Origin: Stichopus chloronotus
Lineage: Eukaryota; Echinodermata; Holothuroidea; Aspidochirotida; Stichopodidae
NCBI GenBank assembly: GCA_021234535.1
Contig: CM037837.1
Coordinates: 10,100,636 to 10,164,635 of the forward strand
Direction: 5' to 3'
Length of the DNA stretch: 64,000 nt
Each line of letters opens with the position of its first letter. Positions within the stretch are counted from its first letter, which is position 1. The notes under the pieces were generated by a model. It searched no databases. It was not told the origin of the DNA and worked only from the letters and a program-made list of their open reading frames with translations. Positions 49,776 through 61,272 of the stretch are shown piece after piece. The translations under genes and the position numbers were made by a program.

Positions 49776-50640
49776 GTGGGGACATCTCCTCCCATACAAC
49801 CCTCTCACAGATTTAGACCAACCATCACTCTTCTCATGCTTCCCCAACTATCAAAATACTATTGTATGGCATCTTTCTCTCTTCAATGTGGCTATCATTT
49901 TCAAAAGTCATCGGTACAAGAACGAGTTCTACTTTGTCATGCAATCATCGACGGTTGTAGCAAACTAATAAAAATGTTCATTCAGAAAACCCTAAAACAG
50001 CTCTAACCTATCGGTCTCTTCGACACACTGGCCCCAAACTTTTGGATTCTTTATCTGTGGATATTCGAATGTGCCCCACAAAAACAAAAAAAAAACATTA
50101 AGAGACAAATTAAGAGTCTTATCTTAGGTAAATGTGATATGCAATACTGATTTTTTTCTTTCTTACAACTAGCACATACTCCAACTCCATTCCATATCCA
50201 TACTTTTAGTCTACAAACTAGTCAGTTGGAATAACTATGGTCACTTTATCCCCCCCCCCCCTCCTCTTGCACTTGATGTAGAGTACCCACTTTATCCCAC
50301 TTTCCTTTTTGACTTTCCTACATCTATTCTCCTCCTCTCTCCTCCCCTTTCATCCTACTCCTATCGTTTTTCTTTTCTTTTTCATTTACAATTGTCGGTG
50401 CAAATACCTGTTTTTAAGTTTTGCTCTTTTTTTTTCTAAATTTACCTGATGTTTAATCTTAATTTGTATAACTTTGTTTAGTTTCTTTTGGACGTCACCT
50501 CAAGCTCTCCCAGAGCTTAGAACCATCCTTCCACATATGTGTATATACTACGTAATTATGCAATGAATTAACTATTATCATTTTATCGTTTGGATATACA
50601 CATGTGTGAATGAATAAATTAAGTCAAATGAAATTAACTG
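49776..50640 (+). pseudogene. Decayed LINE 3' end
   Basis: A broken frame near 50000-50115 reads LTYRSLRHTGPKLLDSLSVD, then IRMCPTKTK, and after stops a DKLRVL-like tail. This is the R..GP..WNSLP..I..F...LK pattern that ends many non-LTR ORF2 proteins. A pyrimidine-rich 3' UTR-like stretch follows, then a GGACGTCACC...AGCTCTCCCAGAGCTTAG block and a TGAATGAATAAATTAAG tail resembling LINE 3' termini. Confidence 0.55.
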
Positions 50641-51589
50641 TAATCGATGGAGTAAAAATTGTCGCAATAACTTTTCTTGAACCATAAATTCTCTGGAAAA
50701 ATATTGACTGCAATAGATGCAAAATATTGAACCAGATTTTGTTTAAGGTCACTTGCTATTTGAAAATTTCTCAAAAAGAAAAAAAAACTGTTATCGTTAG
50801 AAAGAAAGAACTGTTGAATTAACTTTTAATAAATATAGCATAAATATTCTAGATCATAGAGCAATCCACATTGGTACTATTTTTCCACAGAGTGATGTTT
50901 TCTCATTAAGTACTGACAGTATGATTTCTTGGAGTCCTTTTTTTTTTTGCCGAGCCCTGGAAGGCCGATTGAGGGGGTCTCTTTAGTGCGCTCCGGGCCA
51001 CTGATGGTGGCGATCCGCTCAGATCAATAGTCTTCCCCGTATTTTTCAGTCCACCACAAAATACTAAAAATACTAAAATTCACAAGAAAAGAGACAAGGA
51101 CGAAAACTTTTCAGAATTACTAGAAATGTAAACTAGGATACTGAAACAAAGACGACATTAATTAACTTTCTCATGTGCAGGGCCGTAGATGTAGACAGCA
51201 ACCATAGGCCCTATCCGTCCCAACAAGTAAAGTTATATGAAGTCTGAGAGACATGGATTTTTTTTCTTTGGGGCGGGGGCTCCAAGTGTCATTCTTTTGC
51301 TTTGAAAAATGTGGAAGCATCAATGGAAGCAACTTTTTGTGGGTCATATAATCCAGACAGCAAAAGGGCACAAGACATGTCATATATGTGGTTAATTCAT
51401 ACGAAGCTAGTAGCTGATGTAACCGCTATCAACTAGGCTACACCAAATTATAGCAAAACAGACACACCAATGACAGAAAAAAGTATTCTAAATTGCGAAA
51501 AATTCGTTATTTCAAAACTAACACATCGTAAACACATGCTTTACCCTGTCGCTATAGCCAAACTACCCCCTCCGATCTTTCGCCACCTC

Positions 51590-52825
51590 CCCTCATGAAA
51601 ATTCCTCATGACGGAGAGTGAAAGCTTCTCGTAAGAGTTTGATCCGAATTTCGCATGAGAATTAATTCCTCATGAGAAGTTTCTTATGAGTTATCACAAG
51701 GATGTCATGAAAAAATTCTAATTAGAGACTCTCATGAGAACTTTCTCGGTGCAAATGGTCGGGGGGGGGGGCAGGGGTTTTGATTTCTGGAGAGAGAAAG
51801 ATGCCGGAGATGCAGCTATTATTCTAAACAATATGATTCCTCAAATTGGTATTCCAACTGGAATGTTTTCTATGCATTCTCCTTTAAGTACGGCTACCAG
51901 ACATACTGTGCAAGTCTATCACCCCCGTCCATTTTTTTACCTCAGAAATGAAAATATTACTGACCAATCACTCAACTTTTGTATCATCTCCTAAAAAAAC
52001 TATATTAACACATTTTCACCATATACGTATTTATCCTTGAAAGTATCCTGAAGGAGCTCCTTGCGTGGCTTGAGCAGATACTCCCTCCCCTCATGGATAG
52101 ACATACCGTACAATGTAGGCTACAAACTTAACTTACAGGCTGTAGCTGCTTTTGAACGGACCTGACAGAAAATACTGTACTCTATTCCTAGCATTTTGAT
52201 TGGTCCATTTTATCTGCTGTAGTGCAAATCGCAAATGTGTGCTAGTTCATGTGAGTAATTTCTTTATTTTTTGTGTTGTCAACATTCTCTCATAGGGTCA
52301 GCATAAAGCAAAACATTTTATTTTAGTGTATGATATTACTTCAGGAAATTATATTCGCATCTACCTAATGTTCCCTGATTTGTAATTTGGTATACTTTTT
52401 GCTAGGCTCAACGGGTAATAATATGTCTGCAATGAGCCTCTTCCAAGGTCATACTGATTAAAAACATGATGGTTTATGGGATTTTAACTACTCTTGAAGG
52501 TATTCCCACAATCTCTTGCAAGTGAAGGATATTTAATCTACAAATATTTTTGTAAAATCAAATTTGAAACTAATAGGTCTATGCAGTTGAAACAAACACC
52601 GTTATTCTCATGAGATGTCATATGAGTGCAATCCTCATGAGATTTCATACAGTTTCCATGAATCTCATGAAAATATCAAAAATTGTCATGAAATTCTCGT
52701 CATGAGAATGATGTCTTAGAAATTCTCATGAGATCTCGTGCAAACCCTCGTAATATCTTGGAAACTTTCATATGGGACCTCATTAATCCTCATGGGATCT
52801 TATAAAATCTCAAGGGATCTCATGC
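51590..52825. repeat. Two clusters of TCATGAGA palindromic words
   Basis: TCTCATGAGA and close variants (CTCATGAGAA, CATGAGATTTCAT, TCATGGGATCT) recur every 20-30 bp at 51590-51750 and again at 52605-52825. About 850 bp of unrelated sequence separates the clusters. Confidence 0.7.
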
Positions 52826-53367
52826 CAGCTCACATGTACAGTAGGTGCTTGCTGAAAGGCATTGGCTTAACGTAATGGCTAATGTAAAGCGGCCCTAAAA
52901 ATATATTCGCCCCCTTTCACCGAATCTACCAGCTCCGCCATTGAAATCAATCCAGATAGGCCCAATTTGATTTTCGTAGAAATTGCATATTGTGTAGACG
53001 AAGTGTCAACACCTGGCCATATTTAGGTATGCTATATGCTACAAATGTATTGCATTGTATTTCCCCTAATCTTGTTGCGTAATGAGGCAATAAATTTTAC
53101 AACAAGGCCAAGGAGGGGATCGGAAAAAGCGTATACAAATATTGATCTTAGTGGTTAACGCTGAGTGAAATAACTTTGGCCACTTTGCATGGAAAGTACA
53201 GTTAGGATATGAAATACGTGAAGGAAATCATTGGAGACTGATGGTGAGTTAATTAGTGAAGGCCTCATTGGTATCCATGCAAAATTATCTTCTGGCACGG
53301 ATTCAACAACTGAACAGTGTTGTAAATTGTACTTGTTGTAACCTAACTTGTTAGGCCTAGGCTTTGA

Positions 53368-53634
53368 CGTTAACGTTACAATTTAACGTGACGTGAGTTA
53401 GGCTAGGCCAACTCTAGCTTGGTAAGTGGTGAAACTAAAGTGTACACGTTACCTGCACCTGGGAGTGGGATGTTACCGTAGACGTTAGAGCAAAGAAGGT
53501 CCAACTTATGGGATAGAAGAATGCAAGTGGTATGACTGTCACTTGTCTAGTGACCCCAGTGTAAGATTTTGCACTGATGCCGATATCATATCAGATATTT
53601 CAAGCTGCTAGAACCTCTCTCAGGGACAAAACAA
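53368..53634. repeat. Diverged duplication, copy 1
   Basis: Shares, in order, ACAATTTAACGTGACGTGAG, GGGATGTTACCGTA, AGAGCAAAGAAGGTCCAACT, GGGATAGAAGAAT and GGGACAAAACAAT with the copy near 54.0 kb. The offset is about 630 bp, same orientation. Confidence 0.85.
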
Positions 53635-53876
53635 TGTAGGGACCTAGAGAGTACTGAGTTGGCCTATAGTATACATTACTAAAATAAAGGTAATATTACA
53701 ATATTTCATGCATGTCTTGTTTTGTAATGCTGTATTATCCTAGTATTGATAGCTCTGTAGTTAATAGTAGCTTTATCTTTGTTTCTATATATGTATTTAA
53801 GCTGTAGGCCTAATTGTATTCTTATCTAAGTAGTATAATCTAAGCATTAAAGTAGTAACTAGTATTCAACTGACAT

Positions 53877-53903
53877 CCAGGGATGTGCTGTGCACATCCC
53901 TGG
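53877..53903. repeat. Perfect 12-bp inverted repeat with three-base spacer
   Basis: CCAGGGATGTGC, then TGT, then GCACATCCCTGG. The arms pair without mismatch. It lies between the two copies of the diverged duplication. Confidence 0.95.
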
Positions 53904-53998
53904 TCTATGAATTTGTAATGTCTAAGAAGAGCATTGTAAAATACATGAGTGAAGCACAGGTCATCAGAGTGTCCTGTTGTCATTTGTGTGTGCTAGCT

Positions 53999-54269
53999 GC
54001 AAAGTTAACATTACAATTTAATGTTATGTGAGTTAAGCTAGACCTAACTCAGACCTGGTGTGTATAACATTACAAAACTCTGTTTGCCCCTCAGGCTGGG
54101 ATGTTACTGTAAATGGTAGAGCAAAGAAGGTCCAACTCATGGGATAGAAGAATACAATTTTGGTACATGTCACTTGCCAGTGACCCCTAGGATAAACGGT
54201 AAAATTTTGCAATGATGCTGATATCAGATGATTCAAGCTGCCTGAACTTCCCTCTGGGACAAAACAATC
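53999..54269. repeat. Diverged duplication, copy 2
   Basis: Counterpart of the copy at 53.4 kb. The longest exact shared run is AGAGCAAAGAAGGTCCAACT. The minus-strand open frame across this copy is not preserved in copy 1, so it is unlikely to be coding. Confidence 0.85.
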
Positions 54270-55164
54270 TTGTGTCTCACCTGTCACTCCGACAATTGTC
54301 ATAGCCTAACACAAACACTAGTAACAGTCCCAAGTCCCACCCTAACAAGTTGGGGCCGAAGCCAAGACATGTCCAGATTAATGCAACACTTAGAGCCACA
54401 TGCGGGACCTAAAATCATTTTGCTGGAATTTAGAATCTGTGACCACACATACACAATAAACAATGATATGCCTGAATGAGCACTTGTAGTTGCATGGTTG
54501 CACCTAGAATGACGCACTTACAGTAAGGATTTGACCGGCCTTTGCATTTGAAAATTGAACGCGAGTACACAACAGCTCTCCAAGAGCTGACAACCAAGGT
54601 GAGGGGTAAATGACTCACCTCAATTTCATTTTAGGGGAGTTTAGGCACTGCCCAGCTATAGCTCGCCTTAAGTGAAAAGGCATGATTTGATCAATGGTTA
54701 TGAAGTTGGTAAAAATCCCAAACACTCATTTTGATGATGTTTTATTACAAGCAGTACCTCACAAATGTAACTATGAAAAGATTAACTGTGCTGTCCCATT
54801 GTTAGATCACAATGTGAACCCAAGATGTCCTCTGTTATCAGTATTTTTATGCACCTAAATTGACATATATAGTAACTTTAGTGGAGTCATTAGCAAAGTC
54901 AAATGGCGGAGTAGTGCATTTGCATGAGGTATGTAATCTTATGTCTAGCAGGTTGATTATCATTTTGGAGACATGGCTGTATTTTGAGGTGTATTTTGCA
55001 TTGTTTTGTTGAAGTGACATTTCAAATTAGGGTATGAAGCTTAGCCTATAGCAACAGTAGAAAAGTCTGATCAAAGAATGACAAGTGTCACCGGCTACAC
55101 CATCAACATACTATGCTTAGATAATTAGGTCATTCTGCTTTGAATAAAGTATGTTAGGACAGGG

Positions 55165-55255
55165 TAAGTTAGGTTGTCGGAAACACTACAGTACAGTTTC
55201 AGGGATAGCTGGGGATGCAACATTCTAGGGGATGTGTCATTCTGCAGTAGGTATA
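55165..55255 (+). repeat. Dispersed repeat copy, partner of 43470-43560
   Basis: GTTAGGTT, then CAGTTTCAG, then CATTCTAGGGGATGTGTCAT. It ends at the same place as its inverted partner, so this may be a shared element terminus. Confidence 0.6.
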
Positions 55256-57123
55256 CTTAATATACTGCTAGTGCTAGGAATAGCCTTTGATTAGTGTATG
55301 TTCATATATAGGCCTAGTGTATTATAGGGTTAGGGGATTAGGGATGTATTATATACAGTAAATCTTCAAACACCCAGCAACTGAATTCGCTCTTGTATCT
55401 TAGGTTATGCTTAGGACTTACGTTGTAAGTTGTAAATGATATCTTAGTATCCTTGGTTCGAATCCTAACCCCTTTCCTGTCCAGATGTAACTTCTCTTGT
55501 TTCTCCCACAGGTTTTCATAGTCGTTCCTTTCACAGAACTTGAAAAAAAAAAATCAAAGATAAAAAAGTAGACATGGACCCTATACCAGGTGGGGATTGA
55601 GGTGATACAAGATCCATAATGAATTACTCATCCTCTTTCATTTTCTTTGAGTGCTTTGCAAATATTTGGTGGCTGAGCAGATAGGCGTACAGACTTTTGG
55701 AAATTTGTTGGCATGAGAGATTTCTTGAATTTGTTTGTTACTACTTACTGAGCGGGATTACTATCTAAGTCCAGAGCTACAATGAGTTAGCGCATCTATG
55801 AAATGATGGTAATGGTAATACATGGGAGTTTCCAGCAAAACATGAGAGAGTGGTTCAAAACCCTCAGCGAAATTTTGAATAAGAAGCACTCATCAGTTAG
55901 GCAGAAGGTGAACGTGAAAAGAATATAAACAGAAATTACCATACTGTAGCTCGGCCAGGGTCTAATGATTGAGGGCACATGTTGCACATCACCCATATCA
56001 CATACTGTATGAAGGGCTTGCAGGGTTTTCAGCAGGGATGGGGACGAGACCTGAGGGCAAAAGCCCTTTGCATGCACTGCGGGCATGACAATCTAAGCGA
56101 AGTGCCACCAGCAGTTGGCGCAGAGTGTGCAAGAAAATTTGGGGCCTTACAAACCCCCCCCCCCCCTAATGTTACTTTTCAACATATCATTTTTTTTTAA
56201 GAGTTTGATAAGTTTTGTAATTTGTACTAATGAACAGTCATATGAGACAACAAATACTGCCAATGTAATCAAGAAAAGCAATTTACTTGTTATTTTTCAA
56301 ATTCCTCTGTGTATTTCAGCATCAAAGTACGAAGACCACATGGTCACTGTAACTTATCGCATTGTTCAGCTATTCTGTAATACATTCAGTAACCTCAGAT
56401 TCAATCTGTCAGTACTTTGAATGCATTCACTCACTGTACATATTCATAAACCAAGGTGTTAATTGGAACTACAGTAAGCCACTTGTTAGCAAATTTAGAC
56501 CTAGGCAAATGGAGCCTTAGAAGTTGTCATTGAAAGTATATTTTGTTGTGCAATGAGCTCAGAGTGAGTTAAAATTAAACTTAGAACAACAAACAAAGGT
56601 TCTCCCCTCGCGTCAAACAAACAAGCAGTATATATTGCTATGCTAGGCATGTGTAGATTGACTGACAGAGATGACAATGTGCAGACGTGCTCTCGTAATG
56701 TAAATTTAATGGCTTGTCCTCAAGGAGGGCCCTACACTGCATCACTCGCAACGGGCCTATTGTGTAGTCTTAAAACTTTGTTGACAAATTTCTACCTTGA
56801 AATCCCACAATCCATGCATAGCATGCCCCTTTTTGTAGTTTGTGTCAGTAATATTTATTAAGCCATATGAATCTGTTTTACTGTAGAAGGCATCCAAAAG
56901 CAATGAGAGGAGCTGTTTCACAGTGCAGCATTAGTGAGTATAAATATGTGAAGAGTTAAAATTTAATGAAACATTTCAAACACGTGAGATTTGCAGTAAA
57001 TATCCTTTGATAGGCTTGTACAGTATCTTGAACAGCAGTAACAGTCAATTGCATAGATCTTCCAGTGCTTGACATGTAATTCTTTCCCAAATAATTTTAA
57101 AAATGTCATTTGGCTTTCCTCAG

Positions 57124-57226
57124 AGACTGATCACATCACTTCAGGAAACTCGAAGCTGAACGTTTGCCAGCTCTGGAGTCAAACAGTGCCGATGGAAGGA
57201 AAGGCAGAAGGCTGTGTGATGTCAAA
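57124..57226 (+). other. Possible non-coding 5' exon upstream of PHKG
   Basis: A pyrimidine-rich stretch ending CCTCAG precedes it and a donor-like AAA|GTAATT follows. The sequence is more GC-balanced than its flanks. One frame stays open for 34 codons but matches nothing I know. Confidence 0.2.
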
Positions 57227-57705
57227 GTAATTCCATGGTTTTGCAACTATTCAGTGGATTTGGTTCACTGTTATATTTTATTAATTTTTCTTATAAAATA
57301 ATATTTGAAATATGCAGAGGATTCAATGAGAACAACAGGGAGTAAGTAAGGAGAGACTGATTTCCTCATGAGTGGAACTTTTTCCTCTGTTTGGTAACAA
57401 GTTCTTGGAGACAATGTAAAGAACCCTCTTAGATGGAGTGTTTCCTGGCCAGAACTCCAGATGGTATTCAGCTTCTGAATGAACTGAATTTCATGGGTGA
57501 TGATGGGATGAACTAGTTTCCCCTGCATCATTTGGGAGTGACATATTTGAGGGAGGTTTTGAAAGCTTTGCTGTTTGAACTCACCATCTAGAAGATAGAG
57601 ACAAATACTGTAACTGAAGCGGCACCTGCACAAATGGAGTGAAAAGAGCAAGTGGTTGGAAAGGAAATTTTATCCGACGACAGCTTGGAAACGTTGATTG
57701 ATTAG

Positions 57706-60700
57706 ATGCCTGTTATGATGAAAGATGATCCAGTGATTGGTGATGATGATGTTGATTGGAGTGAGAAGTACGGCAGAGACTTCTCCGATAAATACCTCCC
57801 TGGACAGATTCTTGGAAAGTAAGTACTGTACACAAAAATTTGTACTTAAGCATGGACACAGTTTTCTGCATCTCTTTGAACATACATCATAGAGCATATG
57901 GTTAGCAGTTGCTTCTGCCAGGTTTTCCAGTGCAGATGTGTAAATTTCATTTCTGTCACCATTGCTAGCCAGTGGTAATTAATCCATACTGTACATGGTA
58001 AATTTACAATTTACTCGACAGTGTAACTTCACTCGTCGACTGCACTTTGCAGTAGTTTGAAAGCACTTGCTGAAGTTCCTAAGTACTGTATATTGAAGTG
58101 TCAGGGAAGTTTCAATTTTTCAGCACTGTACTGCAATTCTGGTTATGACACCTCAAGCAGATAAATTTCAGTAAAGAGATTTGCTAGTAATCCTTGGAAG
58201 AAAAATTTTTCTCTACTCTTGCAGTACAATTTGCCAGTGATGGGCTGATATCTCTGTGCAGTTGTCACCTTTTACAGATACTGTATCTGATTACAGTATC
58301 TCATGCTAAGGCTGTGACGGTTAGTAAAAAATTGGAAACCGATTTTGGTGGCCGTGAAAACCGGTTTCAAAATCTACTCTGAACATATGCATAACGCACT
58401 CACATACGCACGCGGAGTTAAGAATTCGCATAACTGTTGGTCAAAAGTTAAACGAAAACTCAAGTTTTTCGGCAAATACTTCAACTTACCAGCAATAAGT
58501 AAAAACTTTCCATTAAAAAAGTGTGGAATGCCTTATCGGAGTAAAATTTGAAATGGAACAAAATCATGATAGGTTACTAACCGGTTTTTTCCTAGAAACC
58601 GGTTTTCGGTTTCTCAAAAATTCCAAAAACCGAATCAATCAAAACTGGTTTTAACCGGTTTTCAAATCAAAACTGGTTTTCTGAACAGCCTTATCTCATG
58701 CCATGTCTGATTGTTGACTCTGTATGATGTTTCATTGAAGAAAGCGCACTCACAATCATACAGCTCTCTACATTATCCAGTGAACTGCATATTCTTAGAA
58801 TGATCAAGTTGATAGTGTTTGAATCATGCAACGGGGTTTAACTTTTGTGGTTGTCCAATTGTTCGGGACAACAGCAATTTGGCACAGACAACCAAACCAA
58901 AAGTTGGTCATTTGACTGCCAATCACTCTTCTCGTGGTAAAAAGAGAAAAGGAAGTTTATCAGATTCAAGACTATACACCTTTCTGATTGATTCTTTCAG
59001 CTTTAATCAGTGTAATATTTCAGTACTAATCAAGTTTTTTGTGCCTCTTGTGTCACATACATGTTTTTGCTCTGCAAGACAAACAATACTGTATGTCACA
59101 TACATCTGAAATGAATGTAGGATTTAGAATGAAACCAGTACTTCAAATTTGTTGTCTTTTCTTGCTATGCATAATGTTATAAACAAAATGTTTCGGATGT
59201 AACCAAATGGTTAAATGCTTGTCCTTTTTAGAAAATTGAAGCCTGCATTCTGTAATCTGTATCTTCATACAGTTTGCCGTTAATGACCACAGATTTATGT
59301 ACAGTGGAAATGCAGATTACCTTACAGTAGTAGCCTAAAAACACCTTGGTTCAAGGACAGCTTACACAGTATTGCTTGCATTTTGGGATAAAGAAGTTCA
59401 CAGGGAGCAATTTTGACAGCACACCTCACTGTAGTATTGGCAGTTACGGTACAGACAAAATCTCCAATTCATGACCTATAGCAGCCGATGGTACTGCTAC
59501 TTTGAATTGAATGAAATGGCCCATAATAAACTGAACAACTGTAATAAACATAACATTCACCAATATTGCAATCTGTTGGGCAGGTTTCAGTGCTACTGTA
59601 TTGTTTACTGTGTGATTCCAACTAAGAAATCAACATCTGTAAGAACAATATAGTAGTAGGCCTCCTGCCCTCACATCTTTGAAATTTTATTTGCTTGAGG
59701 AACACTGTAGATGTAAATTTGTAGATTTTTGTGTAAATATAAAACTGAAATGTAAATTTACAATTTGTACAGTAAGTGACAGGCATCCTACAATATCAGA
59801 GACTGGTTTGTAGTTTCTGGCATTTAAGCACAAGTTTACTGTACAAGTACAGTGCTTTTAATACTCTGCGCGTTAGTGCATGTATACTTGTCAATCTGTG
59901 CATGTACAGTGATTTTCATGAAAGCTATTTGAAGTCTGCATTGATTTGTATGAAATCTGCATGGTTGGTACTGTATGTCATATATAGTAGTCTGCTACTG
60001 ACCACCCCATGCAACAATATACAGCACTGTACATTACATCTCTGCTGTCGTCCATAATCACCATATTACAGTACTTGATTAGTTAGTTACTGTAGAACAA
60101 AATAAAGTACAAAACGTTTGGAAAGAGTTGATACTTCCTTAAATGGATATAAATGGTATTCATTGCAAAGTCAGGACTTGTCAATTTCAAGCAGCCCTGT
60201 ATCTGAGAATATGCTTGCCTTTCAGTGCACAGTACTGTACAGTGTGGGATAGATGCATATATAGCATTGCAATTTTGAATTCTTTCCATGCACAGGGTGA
60301 TTGTTTTGAAGTCATTTTGAAAATTTACATGACCTCAATTTACAGTTGAACTACAGGACTATGGACTTTATCAGGACTATCTGATAAAGGATGATGTCAC
60401 CTTTAACTGTTTTTCAGTTGCAAAAAAGAAGAAAAAATCAAGTATTAAAGAAATTTCTTTCGATAGAATTTATGTGTTGATTGCTCATACAGTACACAGG
60501 CAGTGGATTCAAACATGTGGTCCACTTCAGCCCAGAAAATGTTGAATATTGAAAGTTGCCTGCAATGAGCCTCTGATCTTTGTCTGGTAGTGGTGCTATA
60601 AATAGTACAGTATTTCAATTGTTGGAATAACCAAAAATATATGGTGAAGCTTCTTGGGTCCTATCTCACCTGCAGTATGTTGTATCCACCCAATGGACAT

Positions 60701-61272
60701 TGCATCACTGCAACAAATCTAGTACCAACTGATGTCTGGTGGTGACCCTCAGCACATATAGTACCTCCTTTTATGGCAAGCATTGCATAAGACTTGCCAA
60801 CGAGGACGCTGTCCTTCTCATTTGGCCATTGTTTTAAGTGTCCTTTGTTAGTATAAAAGAGTGATAAATTTGTGCCATAGTTTATGAGGCCAATAAGTTG
60901 TCTCTCCTGTACTTGAAGAGTTAATTGCACTTGAAGCGTTTATGACTCTTTTTCCAACATTTAATTTCATGTCAAAGTTGTGTTTATTACAGCACTACAG
61001 TAACATATGGTGTCATACTGTAGTAGTTCTCTGAAAGAAGAATGTCTATTCATCAACAACTGTCTTTCTTTCCAAATTTTGCAGAGGACTAAGTAGCACA
61101 GTCCGTAAATGCATGAACAGGGACACCTCATCGGAATGTGCGGTGAAGATCATCGACATCTTCGCTGCGGGGTCCGACTCCAACGAGGAGGCAGAAGCGG
61201 TGACAGAGGAATATTTCAATGAAGTCTCCATCCTCAGGAGACTATGCGAAGAACCGGGTCATCCAAACATAA
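57706..61272 (+). CDS. PHKG: Phosphorylase b kinase gamma catalytic subunit, first two coding exons
   Basis: PHKG is the cytoplasmic Ser/Thr kinase subunit of the phosphorylase kinase holoenzyme, which phosphorylates glycogen phosphorylase. Coding exons in view: 57706-57818 and 61085-61272, joined in phase across a GT-AG intron, giving exactly 100 complete residues of a protein usually near 390-410. The N-terminus has an acidic lead, then KYLPGQILGKGLSSTVRKC, with the glycine loop at 37-44. AVKIID follows, with the ATP-binding lysine at 59. NEVSILRRL has the alpha-C glutamate at 84, and GHPNI is at 96-100. ILG-x-G-x-SS-x-VR is characteristic of the gamma subunit among CaM-kinase relatives. 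TAG directly before the ATG blocks upstream extension. The hinge, HRDLKPEN and DFG regions and the calmodulin-binding tail are not in the window. I cannot say whether this corresponds to vertebrate PHKG1 or PHKG2. Confidence 0.88.
58307..58693. mobile_element. Non-autonomous hAT element with perfect 8-bp target duplication
   Basis: 387 bp bounded by TAAGGCTGT and ACAGCCTTA inverted termini and flanked on both sides by TCTCATGC (58299-58306 and 58694-58701). Internal AACCGGTTTT palindromes are repeated near both ends. An 8-bp duplication with short inverted ends is diagnostic of hAT. It lies in the PHKG first coding intron and has no transposase. Confidence 0.92.

Larger units (their letters stand above)
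39232..57705. other. Gene-poor, repeat-rich region between DRG1 and PHKG
   Basis: The first kilobase or more is probably DRG1 3' UTR. The rest holds DR1-repeat loci E and F, two degenerate palindrome arrays, a LINE end, a diverged duplication, several homopolymer C tracts (48254-48265, 48689-48705, 50250-50261, 56154-56166) and one G tract (51761-51771). No conserved protein was recognised; two weak exon-like stretches are listed separately. Confidence 0.6.

Noticed and set aside
54033..54302. 89-codon minus-strand frame in the diverged duplication
   Set aside because: The matching frame in the other copy is interrupted, so there is no sign of protein-level conservation.
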